DNA of 64,000 bases from Frateuria sp. Soil773 (GCF_001428405.1 NZ_LMSL01000023.1:86956-150955), one strand, 5' to 3'. Counted from the first letter of the stretch, positions 16,040 to 25,221 are shown. Notes: generated by a model from the letters alone, not told the origin. A program made the numbers and translations.

Positions 16040-17176
16040 ATGACCGAACCCGACCACCGCGTGCACGGCCTGGCCGACGACGACGTGGCGCCCGACTGGC
16101 CGCCGCTCGACGCATCCGAGCTGGACGCCCTGCTCGGGCTCTACCCGGGCCTCGCGCCGCGCGGCGCGATCCGCTGGCACAGCCCGCGGCCATTGTCGGC
16201 GGCATGCCTGGTGGACACCCCGCACGGCACGCTGTTCGTCAAGCGCCATCACAGCACGGTGCGCAGCGCCGCCGTGCTGGCGGAGGAACACGCCTACATG
16301 GACCGGCTGCGCGCGGCCGGCGTGCCGGTGCCGAGGGTCCTGGCCGACCGCGCGGGCCGCACCGCGCCGACGCTCGGCGAGTGGACCTACGAGGTGCACG
16401 AGCGCGCCGAAGGCATCGACCTCTACCGCCACGCGGCCTCCTGGACGCCCTTGCGCGACCTGGGCCAGGCGCGCAGCGCGGGCGCCATGCTGGCGCGAGT
16501 GCACGCTGCGGCCGAAGGCTACGCCGCACCGCAGCGCGGCACGCACCTGCTGGTCGCCCGCAGCGAGCTGATCGAGGCGGCCGACCCGCCGGCGGCGCTC
16601 GAAGCGCAATTGCCGCACCGCCCCGGACTGGCCGAGTACCTGGCCCGGCGCGACTGGCGCGCCGAGCTGGCCGCCGTGTTCGCGCCGTTCCATGCCGCCG
16701 TGCAGCCGCAGCTTGCGCGGCAGCCGCGGCTGTGGACGCACGGCGACTGGCATGTCTCCAACCTGTGCTGGAGCGGCAGCGGAAGCGACGCGCGCATCAC
16801 CGCCGTGCTCGATTTCGGCCTGGCCGCCCGTACGTTCGCACTGTTCGACCTGGCCACCGCGATCGAGCGCAACGCGGTGGCCTGGCTCGCGCTGGATGCC
16901 GGCGACCGCGCCGTGCATGCCGATACCGCGCAGGCGCTGGTCGCCGGCTACCGCGGGCAACGTCCGCTCGACGCGCGCGACGTCCGCCTGCTCGCCGACC
17001 TGCTGCCGCTGGCGCACGTCGATTTCGCCCTGTCGGAAGTGGAGTATTTCAGCGCCGTCACCGGCTCGCCGGCCAATGCCGACGTCGCCTACCACACCTT
17101 CCTGCGCGGCCATGCGGCCTGGTTCGCCACGCCGCCCGGGCGCGCCCTGCAACAGGCCATCCGCGACCTCGCCTGA
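16040..17176 (+). CDS. APH/choline-kinase family phosphotransferase, possible thiamine kinase
   Basis: A 378-residue protein. The aminoglycoside phosphotransferase fold shows an ATP-binding lobe (TLFVKRHHSTVRS, about 65-77), the catalytic loop WTHGDWHVSNLCW (about 231-243, HGDxHxxN) and the metal-binding LDFGLAARTFALFDLA (about 257-272). The family phosphorylates small hydroxyl-bearing molecules and includes thiamine kinase ThiK. The gene ends 60 bp before a TPP riboswitch that controls a TonB receptor and PnuT transporter, which import thiamine without phosphorylating it. A kinase to trap imported thiamine would fit. It lies upstream of the riboswitch, so it is not itself under that control. 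Confidence 0.75.
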   Translation: MTEPDHRVHGLADDDVAPDWPPLDASELDALLGLYPGLAPRGAIRWHSPRPLSAACLVDTPHGTLFVKRHHSTVRSAAVLAEEHAYMDRLRAAGVPVPRVLADRAGRTAPTLGEWTYEVHERAEGIDLYRHAASWTPLRDLGQARSAGAMLARVHAAAEGYAAPQRGTHLLVARSELIEAADPPAALEAQLPHRPGLAEYLARRDWRAELAAVFAPFHAAVQPQLARQPRLWTHGDWHVSNLCWSGSGSDARITAVLDFGLAARTFALFDLATAIERNAVAWLALDAGDRAVHADTAQALVAGYRGQRPLDARDVRLLADLLPLAHVDFALSEVEYFSAVTGSPANADVAYHTFLRGHAAWFATPPGRALQQAIRDLA

Positions 17177-17235
17177 GCGCGACGGCGCCGCGCTTGCGGC
17201 AGGCACGGCCCATCCGTGGTTCAATAGGCGTCTTG

Positions 17236-17312
17236 AAGCGGGGGTGCCCGGCGATACCGGGCTGAGAGAGTCCCTTGGAACCTGATCCGGTTCGCACCGG
17301 CGTAGGGAGCTT
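17236..17312 (+). ncRNA. TPP riboswitch (THI element)
   Basis: The conserved TPP aptamer core is clear: GGGGTGCCC at P2/P3, CTGAGA in the thi box, GAACCTGATC and the closing GTAGGGA. AAGC at 17236-17239 can pair with GCTT at 17309-17312 to form P1. An 8 bp stem, GGAGTGGC/GCCACTCC (17317-17348), follows and may belong to the expression platform. It sits about 70 bases upstream of the TonB receptor start, so thiamine pyrophosphate should repress the receptor and the coupled pnuT. Confidence 0.92.
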
Positions 17313-17384
17313 GCATGGAGTGGCGCGGCCGTCCGGGCGTGCCACTCCGCCGTCGCTTCGTCCGCACCTCATTCGACGACGACG

Positions 17385-19553
17385 ATGATCCTTTCCCGCA
17401 CACCCCTCGCTCTCGCCCTGCTTGCCGCCGCCAGCGCCGGCCATGCCGCAACCCCAGCCACGCCCGCCGGCAACCCGCCGCAGGCTACCGACCTGGCGCC
17501 CGTGCGCGTCGACGCACGCACCCGCGACGACCGCAACGGCATCGACAGCTACGGCAACGCCGCACTGCACGACACGCCCGCCGCGGTCACGGTGATCGCC
17601 CGCAGGCAACTGGACGACCGCCAGATCCGCACGCTCAGCGAGCTGGCGCGCGAGGACGCCTCGCTCGGCGACAACTACGCGCCGGTCGGCTACTACGAGG
17701 ACATCGCGATCCGCGGCTATCCGCTGGACCTGGCCACCGGCTTCCGCGGCAACGGCCTGAGCATCGCCGGCGAGCAGCGCATCGCCCTCGAAGATCGCCA
17801 GCGCGTGGAGATACTCAAGGGCCTGGCCGGACTGGAAGCCGGCGTGATGGAACCCGGCGGCGTGGTGAACTACGTCAGCAAGCGGCCGCAGGACGTGCGC
17901 ACCGCCACGCTCGGCACCGACTCGCACGGCTCGCGCTACGGCGCGGCGGACGTCGGCGGCTGGTTGACGCCGGCGTTCGGCCTGCGCGCCAACGTGGCCT
18001 ACGAGGACACCCACGCCTACGTGGAGCACGCCGACGGCCGGCGCAATTTCTACTCGCTCGCCGCCGACTGGCACATCAGCTCCAGGGCCACGCTGGAACT
18101 GGACGGCGACTACCAGGCCAGCGCCCAGCGTTCGGTCTCGGGCTACCAGTTGCTGGGCGGCCGCACGATTCCCGCGCACGCCAGCGCCACCCGCCTGCTC
18201 GGCTACCAGCCGTGGCAGCAGCCGGTGGGCATCCATGCCGGCAACGCGAGCGCGCGCTTCGGCTATGCCTTCGACGACGACTGGCGCCTGCGCCTGGCCG
18301 CCGGCCACAGCCGCAGCGTGATCGACGACAACGTCGCCTTCGCCTACGGTTGCTTCTATTCGCCCGACTGCGCCAGCGGCGCCACGCCCGGCTGGTTCTT
18401 CGCGCCCGACGGCGACTACGACGTGTACGACTACCGCAGCCCCGGCGACACCCGCCGCAACGACGAGGCGCGCGCGGTGCTCGAAGGCCGCTTCGACACC
18501 GGCGCGGTCGGCCACGAACTCACCGCCGGCATCGGCGCGTTCCGCCGCGGCATCGACCGCCGCCCGTACGTATACGACTACGTCGGCACCGCCAACATCG
18601 GCGACGCCGAGCCGACCGTCTTCGCGCCGTCGCCGAACCAGCCGGGCGACCCGGTGCGACGGCTCGCCAGCTGGCAGCGCTCCGCGTTCGCGCTGGACCG
18701 CGTCCACCTCGGCGGGCATTGGCAACTGCTTGCCGGCGGCCGCTTCGTGCGCCTGCACGAACGTGCCTGGGGCAGCGACGGCGCGCCCGAGCGCGACACG
18801 CGGCTGAGCAGGACGCTGCCGCAGGCCGCCGTGCTGTGGCAGCCGACCGATCCGCTGACCGTCTACGCCAGCTACAGCGAGGGCCTGTCGCTCGGCCGCG
18901 AGGCGCCGTACTGGACCAGCAACGGCGGCAGCACGCTGGCGCCGCTGCTGTCGCGCCAGCTCGAGGCCGGTGCGAAGTGGAACGGGAGCGAGGCGCTGAG
19001 TGTCACCGGCGCGCTGTTCCGCATCCGCCAGCCCTACCAGTTCGCGCAGCCGGACGGCTCGGCCGAAGGCTTCACCTTCGTGCAGCGCGGCGAGGAGGTG
19101 CACACCGGCCTGGAGCTGGCGGCGAACGGCCAGGTGAACCGCAACCTCCGCCTCGTCGCCAGCGCCAGCGTCATCCGGGCGCGCGCCGGCAGCACCGGCA
19201 CGCCCTCGTACGAAGGCCACCAGGTGGTCAACGTGCCGCGCCTGCGCGCCACGCTGCAGGCGGACTACCGCCTGCCGTTCGCGCCGGCGCTGAGCCTGCT
19301 CGGCGGCTGGCGCTACGCCGCCGCCAACGTGGCCACGCCGGACGGCCGCACGCGCGTGCCGGCCTACCACGTGTTCGACGCCGGGCTGCGCTATGCCGGC
19401 CACTGGCGCGGCCGTGCGCTGACCTGGCGCCTGAGCGTGGACAATGTGTTCAACCGCTTCTACTGGCGCGATACCGGCAGTTCCGGCGGCGACAGCTACC
19501 TGTTCCCCGGCGCGCCGCGGCTGGCCCGCCTGTCCGTCACGGCCGCGTTCTGA
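17385..19553 (+). CDS. TonB-dependent receptor, thiamine-regulated
   Basis: A 722-residue outer-membrane transporter. The signal peptide ends at AGHAATPA. The plug domain spans about 50-175 and contains DTPAAVTVIARRQL, IRGYPLDLATGFRGNGL, EDRQRVEILKGLAGLEAG and GGVVNYVSKRP. A 22-strand barrel follows and ends in Phe (RLSVTAAF). The sequence resembles siderophore receptors, but the TPP riboswitch upstream and pnuT one base downstream point to thiamine or a precursor as substrate. Confidence 0.88.
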   Translation: MILSRTPLALALLAAASAGHAATPATPAGNPPQATDLAPVRVDARTRDDRNGIDSYGNAALHDTPAAVTVIARRQLDDRQIRTLSELAREDASLGDNYAPVGYYEDIAIRGYPLDLATGFRGNGLSIAGEQRIALEDRQRVEILKGLAGLEAGVMEPGGVVNYVSKRPQDVRTATLGTDSHGSRYGAADVGGWLTPAFGLRANVAYEDTHAYVEHADGRRNFYSLAADWHISSRATLELDGDYQASAQRSVSGYQLLGGRTIPAHASATRLLGYQPWQQPVGIHAGNASARFGYAFDDDWRLRLAAGHSRSVIDDNVAFAYGCFYSPDCASGATPGWFFAPDGDYDVYDYRSPGDTRRNDEARAVLEGRFDTGAVGHELTAGIGAFRRGIDRRPYVYDYVGTANIGDAEPTVFAPSPNQPGDPVRRLASWQRSAFALDRVHLGGHWQLLAGGRFVRLHERAWGSDGAPERDTRLSRTLPQAAVLWQPTDPLTVYASYSEGLSLGREAPYWTSNGGSTLAPLLSRQLEAGAKWNGSEALSVTGALFRIRQPYQFAQPDGSAEGFTFVQRGEEVHTGLELAANGQVNRNLRLVASASVIRARAGSTGTPSYEGHQVVNVPRLRATLQADYRLPFAPALSLLGGWRYAAANVATPDGRTRVPAYHVFDAGLRYAGHWRGRALTWRLSVDNVFNRFYWRDTGSSGGDSYLFPGAPRLARLSVTAAF

Positions 19554-19554
19554 C

Positions 19555-20139
19555 ATGGCCTGGACCGAACTGGTCGGCGCGCTGCTGAGCGCCTGGGGCG
19601 TCTGGCTCACCGCCCGGCGCCGGCCATGGTGCTGGCCGGTGGGGTTGCTTGCGGTATCCGCCTATGCCTGGGTCTTCGTCGGCGCGAAGCTCTATTCGGA
19701 CGCCCTGCTGCAGGCGGCCTTCGGCGCGCTGATCGTCTATGGCTGGGTCCGCTGGCTGCGGCACCTGGATACCGACGGCCGCGTGCAGATCGCCCGGCTG
19801 CCGGCCAGGCAGGCCGCGTTCCACCTGCTCGCCGGCGTCGTCGGCGCGCTCGCGCTGGGCTATGCCATGCACCGCTGGACCGACGCCGCCCTGCCCTGGC
19901 TGGACGCGGCCCTCACCGCCTTCAGCCTGGTCGCCCAGTGGTGGCAGGGCCGCCGGCACACCGCCGCGTGGTGGCTGTGGATCGCGGTGGACGTGCTCTA
20001 CGTGGGCGAATACCTCTACAAGGACCTGCTGGTCACCGCGTTGCTGTACGCGGGATTCGTGGTGCTCGCCGCGATCGGCCTGCGCGACTGGCGGCGTGCG
20101 GGACGTTCGCATGCGGCGGACGTGCCGTCCGCCGGCTGA
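19555..20139 (+). CDS. pnuT: PnuC-family thiamine transporter PnuT
   Basis: A 194-residue integral membrane protein with about seven helices. It has the PnuC family pattern: an N-terminal WTELVGALLSAWGVWLTARRRPWCWPVGLL, FSLVAQWWQGRR in the middle, and WWLWIAVDVLYVGEYLYKDLLVTALLYAGFVVLAAIGLRDW, where Trp and Asn/Asp residues line the vitamin site. PnuC homologues move vitamins by facilitated diffusion, trapped by a cytoplasmic kinase. It starts one base after the TonB receptor stop, so it is under TPP riboswitch control; hence PnuT rather than PnuC. Confidence 0.87.
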   Translation: MAWTELVGALLSAWGVWLTARRRPWCWPVGLLAVSAYAWVFVGAKLYSDALLQAAFGALIVYGWVRWLRHLDTDGRVQIARLPARQAAFHLLAGVVGALALGYAMHRWTDAALPWLDAALTAFSLVAQWWQGRRHTAAWWLWIAVDVLYVGEYLYKDLLVTALLYAGFVVLAAIGLRDWRRAGRSHAADVPSAG

Positions 20140-20272
20140 AGGCCCGGGCGGCGCATCCGCGCGCAGGCTCCCGGTTGACCGCCGGGCGCTGCGGGTGGAG
20201 AGTGCCGGATACGGGAGGGTCGTGGCATCACACGGTGCCGGTGGCGGGCTCGGCTATGTGCAAGGAGGTTCC

Positions 20273-20842
20273 ATGAAACGGCTTCACGCAATGGCATTCT
20301 TCGGCCTGCTCTGCGCTACGGGAGGTTCGGCATGGGCCACCTCGGGCGCGCTGAGCCCGTTCAGGCCCAGGCTCCTTCCCGTCCTGGTGAACGTGAACTC
20401 CCACGGCAAGATCACCGATATCTCGCCGGCCATCGAGCTTTCGCCCCCGATGAGGCGGCTGCTCGAGAAGAACCTCGGCGAGATGATCACCAAGCCGGCG
20501 TTCAACCATGGGAAACCCGTTTCCAGCCAGTTCGTGGTCAACCTCGCGCTGAAGGCGACTCCCCGCGCGGAAGGCGACTACGATGCGCAGTTCAGCTACG
20601 TATCGACCTCTCCCGTGCCTTTCGGGAACTGGCACTGGGTCAACATCGAAGGGCGCCGCTTCGCGCTGGCCGGCCCCAACATGCGCCTCCCGGAGCGGGT
20701 CCGTTTCCACGACGGCCGGGCGGGTTTCGCGCCGCCGATGCGGAACAGCTACCCGCGCAGCATGCCTAGCCCGCCCGTGCAGAACGCCACGCAGCACGCA
20801 CCCAGCCCCGCGCCGGCAAGCGCCCCCGCACGCGGCCGATAA
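20273..20842 (+). CDS. Exported protein with TonB-C-like domain
   Basis: A 189-residue protein. AAGGAGG precedes the ATG. The signal peptide ends around GGSAWA. The core (LPVLVNVNSHGKITDISPA..LSPPMRRLLEKNLGEMITKPAFNHGKPVSSQFVVNLAL) has the pattern of the TonB C-terminal domain but without a membrane anchor. The tail is Pro/Ala-rich. It may be a stand-alone periplasmic TonB-like or envelope protein. It lies 130 bases after pnuT and is followed by a strong terminator. Confidence 0.65.
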   Translation: MKRLHAMAFFGLLCATGGSAWATSGALSPFRPRLLPVLVNVNSHGKITDISPAIELSPPMRRLLEKNLGEMITKPAFNHGKPVSSQFVVNLALKATPRAEGDYDAQFSYVSTSPVPFGNWHWVNIEGRRFALAGPNMRLPERVRFHDGRAGFAPPMRNSYPRSMPSPPVQNATQHAPSPAPASAPARGR

Positions 20843-20880
20843 GCGCAGGCGGATGGGCTGGATGGCCCGTCGGCATCAAA

Positions 20881-20909
20881 AGCCCGTCGAAATCGACGGG
20901 CTTTTTTTT
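20881..20909 (+). terminator. Intrinsic terminator after TonB-C-like gene
   Basis: AGCCCGTCGA, AA, TCGACGGGCT and eight T residues. It is a clear Rho-independent terminator between the plus-strand thiamine-side genes and the convergent lyase gene. Confidence 0.9.
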
Positions 20910-20998
20910 ACGGAGCGCCAAGCCGCCTGACGCCTCACCGGCAGGCGGGCTGCTTCAGGCAAGGCGCCGAAACCGACAGTGCTCTCGGGCTCGAACCG

Positions 20999-21802
20999 TC
21001 AAGCGCCGACGAACAGCGCCTGGATCCGCGCGTAGGACATGGCTCCCTCGGCCATCGATTCGGAACGCCCGGCCTGGATGAAATCCTTAGCCAGTTCCTC
21101 CGCCTGCCCCCACAGCATCTGCGAAATGCCGGAGCCCGCGCTGAGGCGGCGCACGCCCAGCTTCCCCAGCGCATCGGCCGGCGCCAGGCCGGGCCAGGCC
21201 AGCACGTTGATCGGCAACCCGGCGCCTTCCACGATGGCCGCGATGTCCTCGGGAGCAACCACGCCCGGGACGAACAGCCCGTCGGCGCCCGCCTCGCGGT
21301 AGACCGCGCCGCGCGCCAGCGTCTCGCCGACACGCTTGGGCCCGTCGACCAGGCCGGCCAGGTAGACGTCCGTCCGGGCGTTGACGAAGAGGTTCGATCC
21401 CGACTTCGCCGCGGCGTTCTTGATCGCCTCGATCTTGGCGGCGAGCAAGGCGGGCGCATTGGTGCCGTCCTCGATGTTGATGCCGGCGACGCCGAGGTCG
21501 ATCAGCCGCCGCGCCATCCCGGCCACCGCCGCCGGGTCGTCCGAATAGCCATTCTCCATATCGATCGACAGCGGCGCCGTGAGTACCCGGGCCATGCTCG
21601 CCGCTACCTGCAACGCCACCTCGGCAGGCAGCCTGCCGCCGTCGGGATAGCCCTGCGCCCATGCCACGCCCGCGCTGGTGGTGGCGATGGCCGATGCGCC
21701 CATGCTCTCGAACAGCCTCGCGCTCCCGGCATCCCAGGCATTGGGAAGCCGCAGCGGCGACGGGCCTTCGTGCAGCCGGCGGAAGATTTCGTATGAGGAC
21801 AC
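20999..21802 (-). CDS. Isocitrate lyase/PEP mutase family protein
   Basis: A 267-residue TIM-barrel protein. GTG at 21802 is chosen because GGAGAACGCAG lies in front and no ATG fits. Key elements are LRLPNAWDAGSARLFE (about 17-32), SIDMENGYSDD (about 84-94, the metal-binding DMENGY), GINIEDGT (about 117-124) and FVNARTDVYLAG. The usual KKCGH catalytic loop of isocitrate lyase is absent, so it belongs to the PEP mutase/oxaloacetase-like subgroup. The substrate is unknown. It lies upstream of nothing on the same strand except ogt, 46 bp away, suggesting a shared transcript. Confidence 0.85.
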   Translation of the reverse strand: MSSYEIFRRLHEGPSPLRLPNAWDAGSARLFESMGASAIATTSAGVAWAQGYPDGGRLPAEVALQVAASMARVLTAPLSIDMENGYSDDPAAVAGMARRLIDLGVAGINIEDGTNAPALLAAKIEAIKNAAAKSGSNLFVNARTDVYLAGLVDGPKRVGETLARGAVYREAGADGLFVPGVVAPEDIAAIVEGAGLPINVLAWPGLAPADALGKLGVRRLSAGSGISQMLWGQAEELAKDFIQAGRSESMAEGAMSYARIQALFVGA

Positions 21803-21848
21803 CTGCGTTCTCCGTTGGGTGAAACCGCGTGCAGGCGAAGGGTAACGC

Positions 21849-22430
21849 TCACTCTCCCGCGCGAAACAGTGCTGCCTGGACCGTGGGCTCCCGGCCCGGG
21901 GCCCGGCTTCCGGCAGGCGCATCGCGCCTCGCCGCCGCGCCTGCCGTCGTGCCTGCGCCTTCCAGCGCGAGCAGCCAACGCTTGGCGTCCAGGCCGCCCG
22001 CGAACCCGGTGAGCGACCCGTCGGCGCCGACGACCCGGTGGCACGGGGCGACGATGGAAATCGGGTTGCGGCCGTTCGCGGCACCCACCGCGCGCACGGC
22101 GTCGGGATGGCTGATCTGCCGGGCGATGCCGCTGTAGCTGCGGGTCTCGCCGAACGGTATGGCAAGCAGGGCCTGCCATACCTTGCGCTGGAATGCCGTG
22201 CCCGCGAAATCGAGCGGCAGCTCGAACCGGCGGCGCGCACCCGCGAAGTACTCCTTCAACTGGCGCTCCGTCTCCAGCAGCACCGGACGCTCCCGGTCCT
22301 CGTGCATGGCATCGAGGCGGACCCGCCCGGGCCTGTCGTTTTCCCACAGGACGGCGGCCAGCCGGTCGCCCCTCGCCACCAGCGTCAACCTGCCGACGGG
22401 CGAATCGATGGTGCTGAAGGCGTGGGTCAT
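21849..22430 (-). CDS. ogt: Methylated-DNA--protein-cysteine methyltransferase
   Basis: A 193-residue protein. GAGGAA precedes the ATG at 22430. It repairs O6-methylguanine by transferring the methyl group to its own cysteine. The active-site motif PCHRVVGADGSLTGFAGGLDAKRWLL (about 139-164) with IAPCHRV is intact. The helix-turn-helix-like GTAFQRKVWQALLAIPFGETRSYSGIA is typical. The ~30 residues after the catalytic domain are Ala/Arg-rich and probably disordered. Confidence 0.93.
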   Translation of the reverse strand: MTHAFSTIDSPVGRLTLVARGDRLAAVLWENDRPGRVRLDAMHEDRERPVLLETERQLKEYFAGARRRFELPLDFAGTAFQRKVWQALLAIPFGETRSYSGIARQISHPDAVRAVGAANGRNPISIVAPCHRVVGADGSLTGFAGGLDAKRWLLALEGAGTTAGAAARRDAPAGSRAPGREPTVQAALFRAGE

Positions 22431-22699
22431 ATCGCGTTCCTCGGCAATCGGAGGCGGGAGATCGGGGGCCGCCGCATCGGATCGGGCTGCCGTCGGGATC
22501 ATGCGAGGCGCGGAAACGTCCGGCCATCCGTTTCCTGCACGGTCGCGCCCGCCGCTTCCTGCGGGCAGGTCCGCGCAGCGGACGATAGCAGGGGACGGCA
22601 ACCGGGCCGTTACGATCGGGCAAAGCCGTGCCACAGTTCCTGCAAGTCCATGTGCGCGTCGCTTATGCTTGGGGCCGGCACTTCCATCGGAGAAGCAGG

Positions 22700-23137
22700 A
22701 TGAGGTTCTGGTTTGCAGCTTGTTCGGCAACGGCGCTGGCCGCCCTGTCTTTCCACGCCATGGCGGCGGCGTGCGGCACCACCGATGCGTCCTCCCGCCC
22801 CGACCAGGTGGTCCAGGCCCAGGTCGCCGCCTACAACGCGCACGACATCGAGGCCTTCGCGGCCTGCTATGCCGACGACGTGAGCATCGTCGATCTTTCC
22901 GGCAAGCGTCCCGAGGTCAAGGGCCAGGCCGCGCTCAGAAAGGCGTTCGCCTTCCTGGACAAGGCGCCCCGCGATTTCGGCGTGGACATCGTCAAGCGCG
23001 TCGTCAACGGCCCGGTGGTCATCGATCTCGAACACCCGCACGGCCTGCCGCCGGGCAAGCACGCACCGGATTCGCTCGCGGTGTACGAAGTGCGCAACGG
23101 CAAGATCGCCAGGCTGTGGTTCCCGCCCTCGACCTGA
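22700..23137 (+). CDS. Exported SnoaL-like (NTF2 fold) protein
   Basis: A 145-residue protein. The signal peptide (FAACSATALAALSFHAMAAA) is followed by the SnoaL/NTF2 pattern: VVQAQVAAYNAHDIEAFAACYADDVSIVDL, VKGQAALRKAFAFL, and a final strand VYEVRNGKIARLWFPP. Such proteins often bind or isomerise small hydrophobic ligands; no substrate is evident. It has a short leader with AAGCAGG and is followed by a bidirectional terminator shared with htpG. Confidence 0.8.
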   Translation: MRFWFAACSATALAALSFHAMAAACGTTDASSRPDQVVQAQVAAYNAHDIEAFAACYADDVSIVDLSGKRPEVKGQAALRKAFAFLDKAPRDFGVDIVKRVVNGPVVIDLEHPHGLPPGKHAPDSLAVYEVRNGKIARLWFPPST

Positions 23138-23173
23138 ACCACATCGCTCCGGCCGGATGCCGCGCGACGCATG

Positions 23174-23203
23174 AAAAAAGCCCGCCGGACCGGCGGGCTT
23201 TTT
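23174..23203. terminator. Bidirectional terminator between SnoaL-like gene and htpG
   Basis: AAAAAGCCCGCCG, GAC, CGGCGGGCTTTTT. The A-run on one side and T-run on the other let it stop transcription from both convergent genes. Confidence 0.9.
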
Positions 23204-23230
23204 CCTGGCGCAGGGCCGGCGCCGCAACCT

Positions 23231-25102
23231 TCAGGACGCCAGCAGCACCCGGTTCATCCGCTGCACGAAAGCGGCCGGGTCCGGCAACTGCGCGCCGGCG
23301 GCGATCTCGGCCTGTTCCAGCAGCAGGTTGGCCAGGTCCTTCGCCCTGCCCTCGTCGGTCTCCGTCTCGACGCGCTTGACCAGGGCGTGCGCCGGGTTGA
23401 TCTCGAGCGTGGGCTTGGACTCGGGCATGTCGTGGCCGGCTTCGCGCAGCAGGCGGGCCAGGTGCGGCGCCATCTCGTAATCGCTCAGGGCGAGGCACGA
23501 GGGCGAATCGGTAAGGCGGGCCGATACCTTGACCTCGCCGACGCGGTCGCCGAGAAGTTCCTTGAGCTTCTTCAGTAGCGGCTCGGCCTCCTTGGCGGCC
23601 TCTTCCTGCTTCTTCCTGTCGGCCTCGTCCAGCGGCACCTCGCCCTTGGCGACGCTCTTGAGCTTCTTGCCGGCGTATTCGCCGAGGCTGCCGAGCATCC
23701 ATTCGTCGATGCGGTCGGACATCAGCAGCACCTCGATGTCCTTGGCCTTGAACGCTTCCAGTTGCGGGCTGCCGAACGCGGCGGCGTAGCTGTCGGCGGT
23801 GATGTACCAGATCGCGTCCTGGCCCACCGGCATGCGGCCGATGTAGTCGTCGAGCGATACGTTCTGCTGGCTGCCTTCGCCCTTGGTGGAAGCGAAGCGC
23901 AGCAGCTTGGCGATGCGCTCGCGGTTGTTGGCGTCCTCGCTGATGCCTTCCTTGAGGGTGTTGCCGAAGGCCTTGTAGAAGGTGGCGAACTTCTCCGGCT
24001 CGTCCTTCGCCAGCTTCTCGATCAGGTCGAGCACGCGCTTGACGCAGGCGGACTTGATGCGCTCGAGCTGGCGGTTGTGCTGCAGGATCTCGCGGCTGAC
24101 GTTGAGCGGCAGGTCGTCGGCATCGACCACGCCGCGCACGAAGCGCAGGTAGTTCGGCAGCAGCTCCTCGGCCGCGTCCATGATGAAGACGCGCTTGATG
24201 TAGAGCTTCAGGCCCTTGCGCTCGTCGCGCCCGCCCATCATCAGGTCGAACGGCGGCTGCGAGGGGATGTAGAGCAGCGTGGTGAAGCTCTGGCTGCCCT
24301 CGACGCGGTTGTGCGTCCAGGCCAGCGCGTCGTTGAAGTCGTGGCCGAGCGACTTGTAGAAGCTCTGGTAGTCCTCGTCGGAGATCTCCGATTTGGGCTT
24401 GGTCCACAGCGCGGAGGCGTCGTTGGCGGTCTCGAATTCCGCGGTCGGCTTGCCGTCCTCCTCCTTGGGCACGCGGATCGGGAAGGCGACGTGGTCGGAG
24501 TACTTGCGGATCAGCGACTTCAGTTGCCAGCCCTTGAGGAACTCGTCCTCGTCGGCCTTCAGGTGCAGGGTCACCGCAGTGCCGCGCTCGCCCACCTCGA
24601 CCTGCTCCAGCGAGTACTCGCCCTTGCCGTCGCTCTCCCACTTCACGCCCTCACCCACCGGCGCGTCGGCGCGGCGGGTGATCACGGTGACCTTGTCGGC
24701 GACCACGAAGGCGGAATAGAAGCCCACGCCGAACTGGCCGATCAGGCGCGCATCGGCCTTCTGCTCGCCGCTCATCGCCTCCAGGAAGCGTCGGGTGCCC
24801 GAGCTGGCGATGGTGCCGATGTTGGCGACCACCTCGTCGCGGCTCATGCCGATGCCGTTGTCGCGCACGGTGACGGTGCGCGCCTCGGGATCCCAGCTCA
24901 CGTCGATGTGCAGCTCGCCCTCGCCGGCCAGCAGCTCGGGGTGCGCGATCGACTCGAAGCGCAGCTTGTCGCAGGCATCGGAGGCATTGGAGATCAGCTC
25001 GCGCAGGAAGATTTCCTTGTGCGAGTACAGCGAATGGGTGACCAGGTGCAGGACCTGGGCGACTTCGGCCTCGAACTTTCGGATTTCGGCGGGTGCGTTC
25101 AT
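23231..25102 (-). CDS. htpG: Hsp90-family chaperone HtpG
   Basis: A 623-residue protein, normal for bacterial Hsp90. The start at 25102 (MNAPAEIRKFEAEV) has AGGAAACG upstream. GHKL ATPase elements are intact: ELISNASDACDKLRF (N-terminal, about 32-46), DNGIGMSRDEV, and IGQFGVGFYSAF (about 115-126). The middle-domain catalytic loop (LNVSREILQHNRQL) and the C-terminal dimerisation domain follow. It folds client proteins during heat and oxidative stress. htpX, a heat-shock protease, lies upstream on the same strand beyond a repeat. Confidence 0.96.
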   Translation of the reverse strand: MNAPAEIRKFEAEVAQVLHLVTHSLYSHKEIFLRELISNASDACDKLRFESIAHPELLAGEGELHIDVSWDPEARTVTVRDNGIGMSRDEVVANIGTIASSGTRRFLEAMSGEQKADARLIGQFGVGFYSAFVVADKVTVITRRADAPVGEGVKWESDGKGEYSLEQVEVGERGTAVTLHLKADEDEFLKGWQLKSLIRKYSDHVAFPIRVPKEEDGKPTAEFETANDASALWTKPKSEISDEDYQSFYKSLGHDFNDALAWTHNRVEGSQSFTTLLYIPSQPPFDLMMGGRDERKGLKLYIKRVFIMDAAEELLPNYLRFVRGVVDADDLPLNVSREILQHNRQLERIKSACVKRVLDLIEKLAKDEPEKFATFYKAFGNTLKEGISEDANNRERIAKLLRFASTKGEGSQQNVSLDDYIGRMPVGQDAIWYITADSYAAAFGSPQLEAFKAKDIEVLLMSDRIDEWMLGSLGEYAGKKLKSVAKGEVPLDEADRKKQEEAAKEAEPLLKKLKELLGDRVGEVKVSARLTDSPSCLALSDYEMAPHLARLLREAGHDMPESKPTLEINPAHALVKRVETETDEGRAKDLANLLLEQAEIAAGAQLPDPAAFVQRMNRVLLAS

Positions 25103-25145
25103 GCGTGACGTTTCCTGACTTGCGTTGACATGGATTGCTTCGATT

Positions 25146-25221
25146 GTCATTCCGGCGAAAGCCGGAATCCAGCGACTTCCGTGCCTGGGAGGAACTGGAT
25201 CCCGGCTTTCGCCGGGATGAC
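25146..25221. repeat. Pair of REP-like hairpins in inverted orientation
   Basis: GTCATTCCGGCGAAAGCC (25146 onward, unit to 25172) and its near-complement ending CGCCGGGATGAC (25195-25221) are 27 bp units differing at two bases, arranged head to head. Each unit is itself a hairpin. The same unit occurs singly at 29948-29974 and in variant form at 57098-57125 and at the window end. The arrangement resembles BIME/REP elements. Confidence 0.75.
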
